A stretch of 64,000 nucleotides of DNA from Nereocystis luetkeana (Eukaryota; Sar; Phaeophyceae; Laminariales; Laminariaceae), in NCBI GenBank assembly GCA_031213475.1, contig JARUPZ010000005.1, forward strand, positions 7,250,988 to 7,314,987, given 5' to 3'. A program made the position numbers and the translations under genes. The stretch's first letter is position 1. Each line of letters opens with the position of its first letter. This document shows positions 62,517 through 64,000 of the stretch, piece after piece. The notes below the pieces were generated by a model. The model was not told the origin of the DNA, searched no databases, and saw only the letters and a program-made list of their open reading frames with translations.

Positions 62517-62740
62517 TGATAGAATGTGTGTGCCGTGCCTTTAGTATCTAGTACGATAACATGGCATTGCATTGCCTACGGTACGTACTGCATGCCAATG
62601 TATTAATAGTATCTCTGCGGCGTGGTTTTGTTATCGCACCGCTTGAGTCTCCCTAGGGTCAAATAATTGGCACGGACACTGGTTGTGCTGGATGTCGAAG
62701 GCTAGGAAGAACGGTTTAATGTGAAGAACACACATAACAC
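62517..62740 (-). repeat. R1 interspersed repeat
   Basis: Minus-strand copy: gaatgtgtgtgccgtgcc, atggcattgcattgcc, aattggcacggacactggtt, aagaacggtttaatgtgaag. Followed by cacttgaagggctgaaac. Confidence 0.72.
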
Positions 62741-62904
62741 TTGAAGGGCTGAAACCCAAGCATGGAAAGGAAGGAAAAGGAACAACGGAGCAGACGGAGA
62801 ACGGATACGCAAGCCCCTATGAGGCACGGTACACACGTGGTGAAACCATTCCATCAGGATGGAACAATGACCTTTCTCATCAGAGAGGGAGATGTGGCTT
62901 GCTA

Positions 62905-63062
62905 TTTTTTATCTCTGCGGCGTAGTTTTGTGACCGCAGATATTGAATCTCTCTGGTTAAAAAATCGGCACGGACAATGGTTGTGCTGGATGTCGGAAGG
63001 TAGAAAGAACCGTTTAACGTGAAGAACCCAAGTAACACTTGAAAGGCTGAAAACCAAACATG
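62905..63062 (-). repeat. R1 interspersed repeat, second of a tandem pair
   Basis: Same orientation as the copy at 62.5 kb. It includes the same extension (cacttgaaaggctgaaaacc), so both copies were probably duplicated as one longer unit. Confidence 0.7.
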
Positions 63063-63370
63063 GAATTGATGAGAACAAGCTGGACAGCCTCTGCTGTTCT
63101 TATCATGCTATTGGGGGCATACAGCAGTGGCGCAGAACTGAAGGCAAACTAGCACCTACTTGTTGCTTTTAATGTGTTCATGAAAAAATACCCAAAATAA
63201 GCTACAAGAAGCATGTTTATTTACCATCACAAGGAGTTGATTACCATCACAAGTAAATCGATGACAGCTTGGGGCCTTGTGGGGGTTTGCCCAGGAACCA
63301 AACAAAATGCTGATATGTAAGAAACCCTAAGATGGGCATCAAATAGCCCCTGTTAGGTTTGATTGGACAG

Positions 63371-63592
63371 TACTGGGTGCTTTTTCACGAGGGAGTGGGC
63401 GCTGTCTGTATATCGGGCGGCGGTGAACCGACCTTTGAGGCGAGGAAAACGTACCAGAAAAAGAATACTAACCGAAGGCACTTGAAGATTAACGCTGCTG
63501 CTAAGGCACCTCATTGCCGTGCATGCCAATGGATGGTGGCCGGACCTTTTGTCCTGTTCGCTTGTTGCCTCCGCAACGTGGTCGGATATCAG
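63371..63592 (+). CDS. Exon of a + strand gene running off the window
   Basis: Acceptor gattggacag|t and consensus donor atcag|gtgagt delimit 74 codons, phase 0 at both ends. It reads YWVLFHEGVGAVCISGGGEP, TFEARKTYQKKNTNRRHLKI, then HCRACQWMVAGPFVLFACCL and RNVVGYQ. It combines a basic segment, a C-x-x-C pair and a hydrophobic stretch that could span a membrane. Family not recognised; the downstream exons lie beyond the R3 copy and the window end. Confidence 0.45.
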
Positions 63593-63644
63593 GTGAGTTT
63601 GTACATTATTCAAGATCGTGCAGTAGTGGATGCCCAGCGTGGCG

Positions 63645-63990
63645 ACAAGGGGAAGTTGGGCGGGGGGGGGGCACTCATCCTCATGCATGGCCGTAGTGGC
63701 ATGACCATAGGCCCTCGCATCCCTACAATGCCGGGACGGCGCACTTCGGGTGTTCACCGATCAAGCAGGCATTACTTGCGCCAAGTGAGAAGCGCCGTGA
63801 CGCGTTGGGTGAGTGTCATGAAGGTTGAGCTGCATCCTACAATGAGCCCCTTTTGAGGGGGCTGGTTTCGCATATATATGGATGAGAGCGTCAATGAACT
63901 GATGTTTTTCTCGTGTGGCCACTTCCAGAGACAGCAAATGATTCACGATGTAGTTGCCTCGTTGATGCCTTACTATATATACTCCGTGAT
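63645..63990 (-). repeat. R3 interspersed repeat, full-length
   Basis: The reverse complement of the R3 order: tatggtca, tccctacaatgccgggacg, aagcgccgtgacgcgttggg, gtggccacttccagagacag, gatgtagttgcctcgttgat. Confidence 0.75.
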
Positions 63991-64000
63991 ACGATAACCC

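Noticed and set aside
1..64000. CRISPR array or prokaryotic operon
   Set aside because: No regularly spaced short repeats with unique spacers, no long intronless genes and no ribosome-binding sites. The DNA is eukaryotic.

Overview
This window is nuclear DNA from an intron-rich eukaryote, most likely a brown alga (Phaeophyceae). That assignment is inference. It rests on base composition near 50% GC, short exons (about 80-220 bp) with consensus GT-AG borders in introns up to 3.8 kb, abundant CAG/CTG and GGT microsatellites, non-LTR retrotransposon remnants, and a decayed gene with the W-P-x-x-L-x-x-L-x-F-G-x-x-F-N repeat that I associate with the large FNIP/LRR-like families of brown algal genomes. 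No operon, Shine-Dalgarno, CRISPR or prokaryotic feature was seen.

The one gene that can be read with confidence lies on the + strand between about 36.5 and 57.2 (or 58.3) kb. Eighteen exons chain together with matching splice phases and encode a TRP-type cation channel: N-terminal ankyrin repeats, a linker, six membrane helices with a pore loop between S5 and S6, a TRP-box-like helix and a C-terminal coiled coil. Its 5' end is not resolved (candidate first exon at 34.2-34.4 kb), and two alternative 3' exons fit. Its introns carry interspersed repeats, microsatellites, a 109-bp MITE and a SINE.

The first 34 kb is gene-poor and repeat-rich. It opens with a decayed acidic, Ser/Gly-rich coding tail (2-669). 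It holds a minus-strand gene of unknown function (about 9.5-11.7 kb, exons partly supported), possible + exons at 12.0 and 14.4 kb, an AT-rich minus-strand terminal exon (25.7-26.0 kb), a LINE cluster (21.1-24.4 kb) and scattered copies of a ~230-bp repeat that I call R1. Between 16,912 and 20,580 a 3.7-kb element with an 8-bp target duplication and hAT-like ends has split an R1 copy. It carries a frameshifted FNIP/LRR-like gene fragment and two (GGGTC)n arrays, so it looks like a non-autonomous transposon that has captured host sequence.

From 58 to 64 kb there are tandem repeats (209, 96 and ~110 bp periods), a second copy of the MITE, a LINE copy lacking its reverse transcriptase core, two R1 copies, and an exon (63,371-63,592) of a + strand gene that runs off the window near a repeat copy (R3). 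Most other open frames are short and look like chance frames in repeats and introns.
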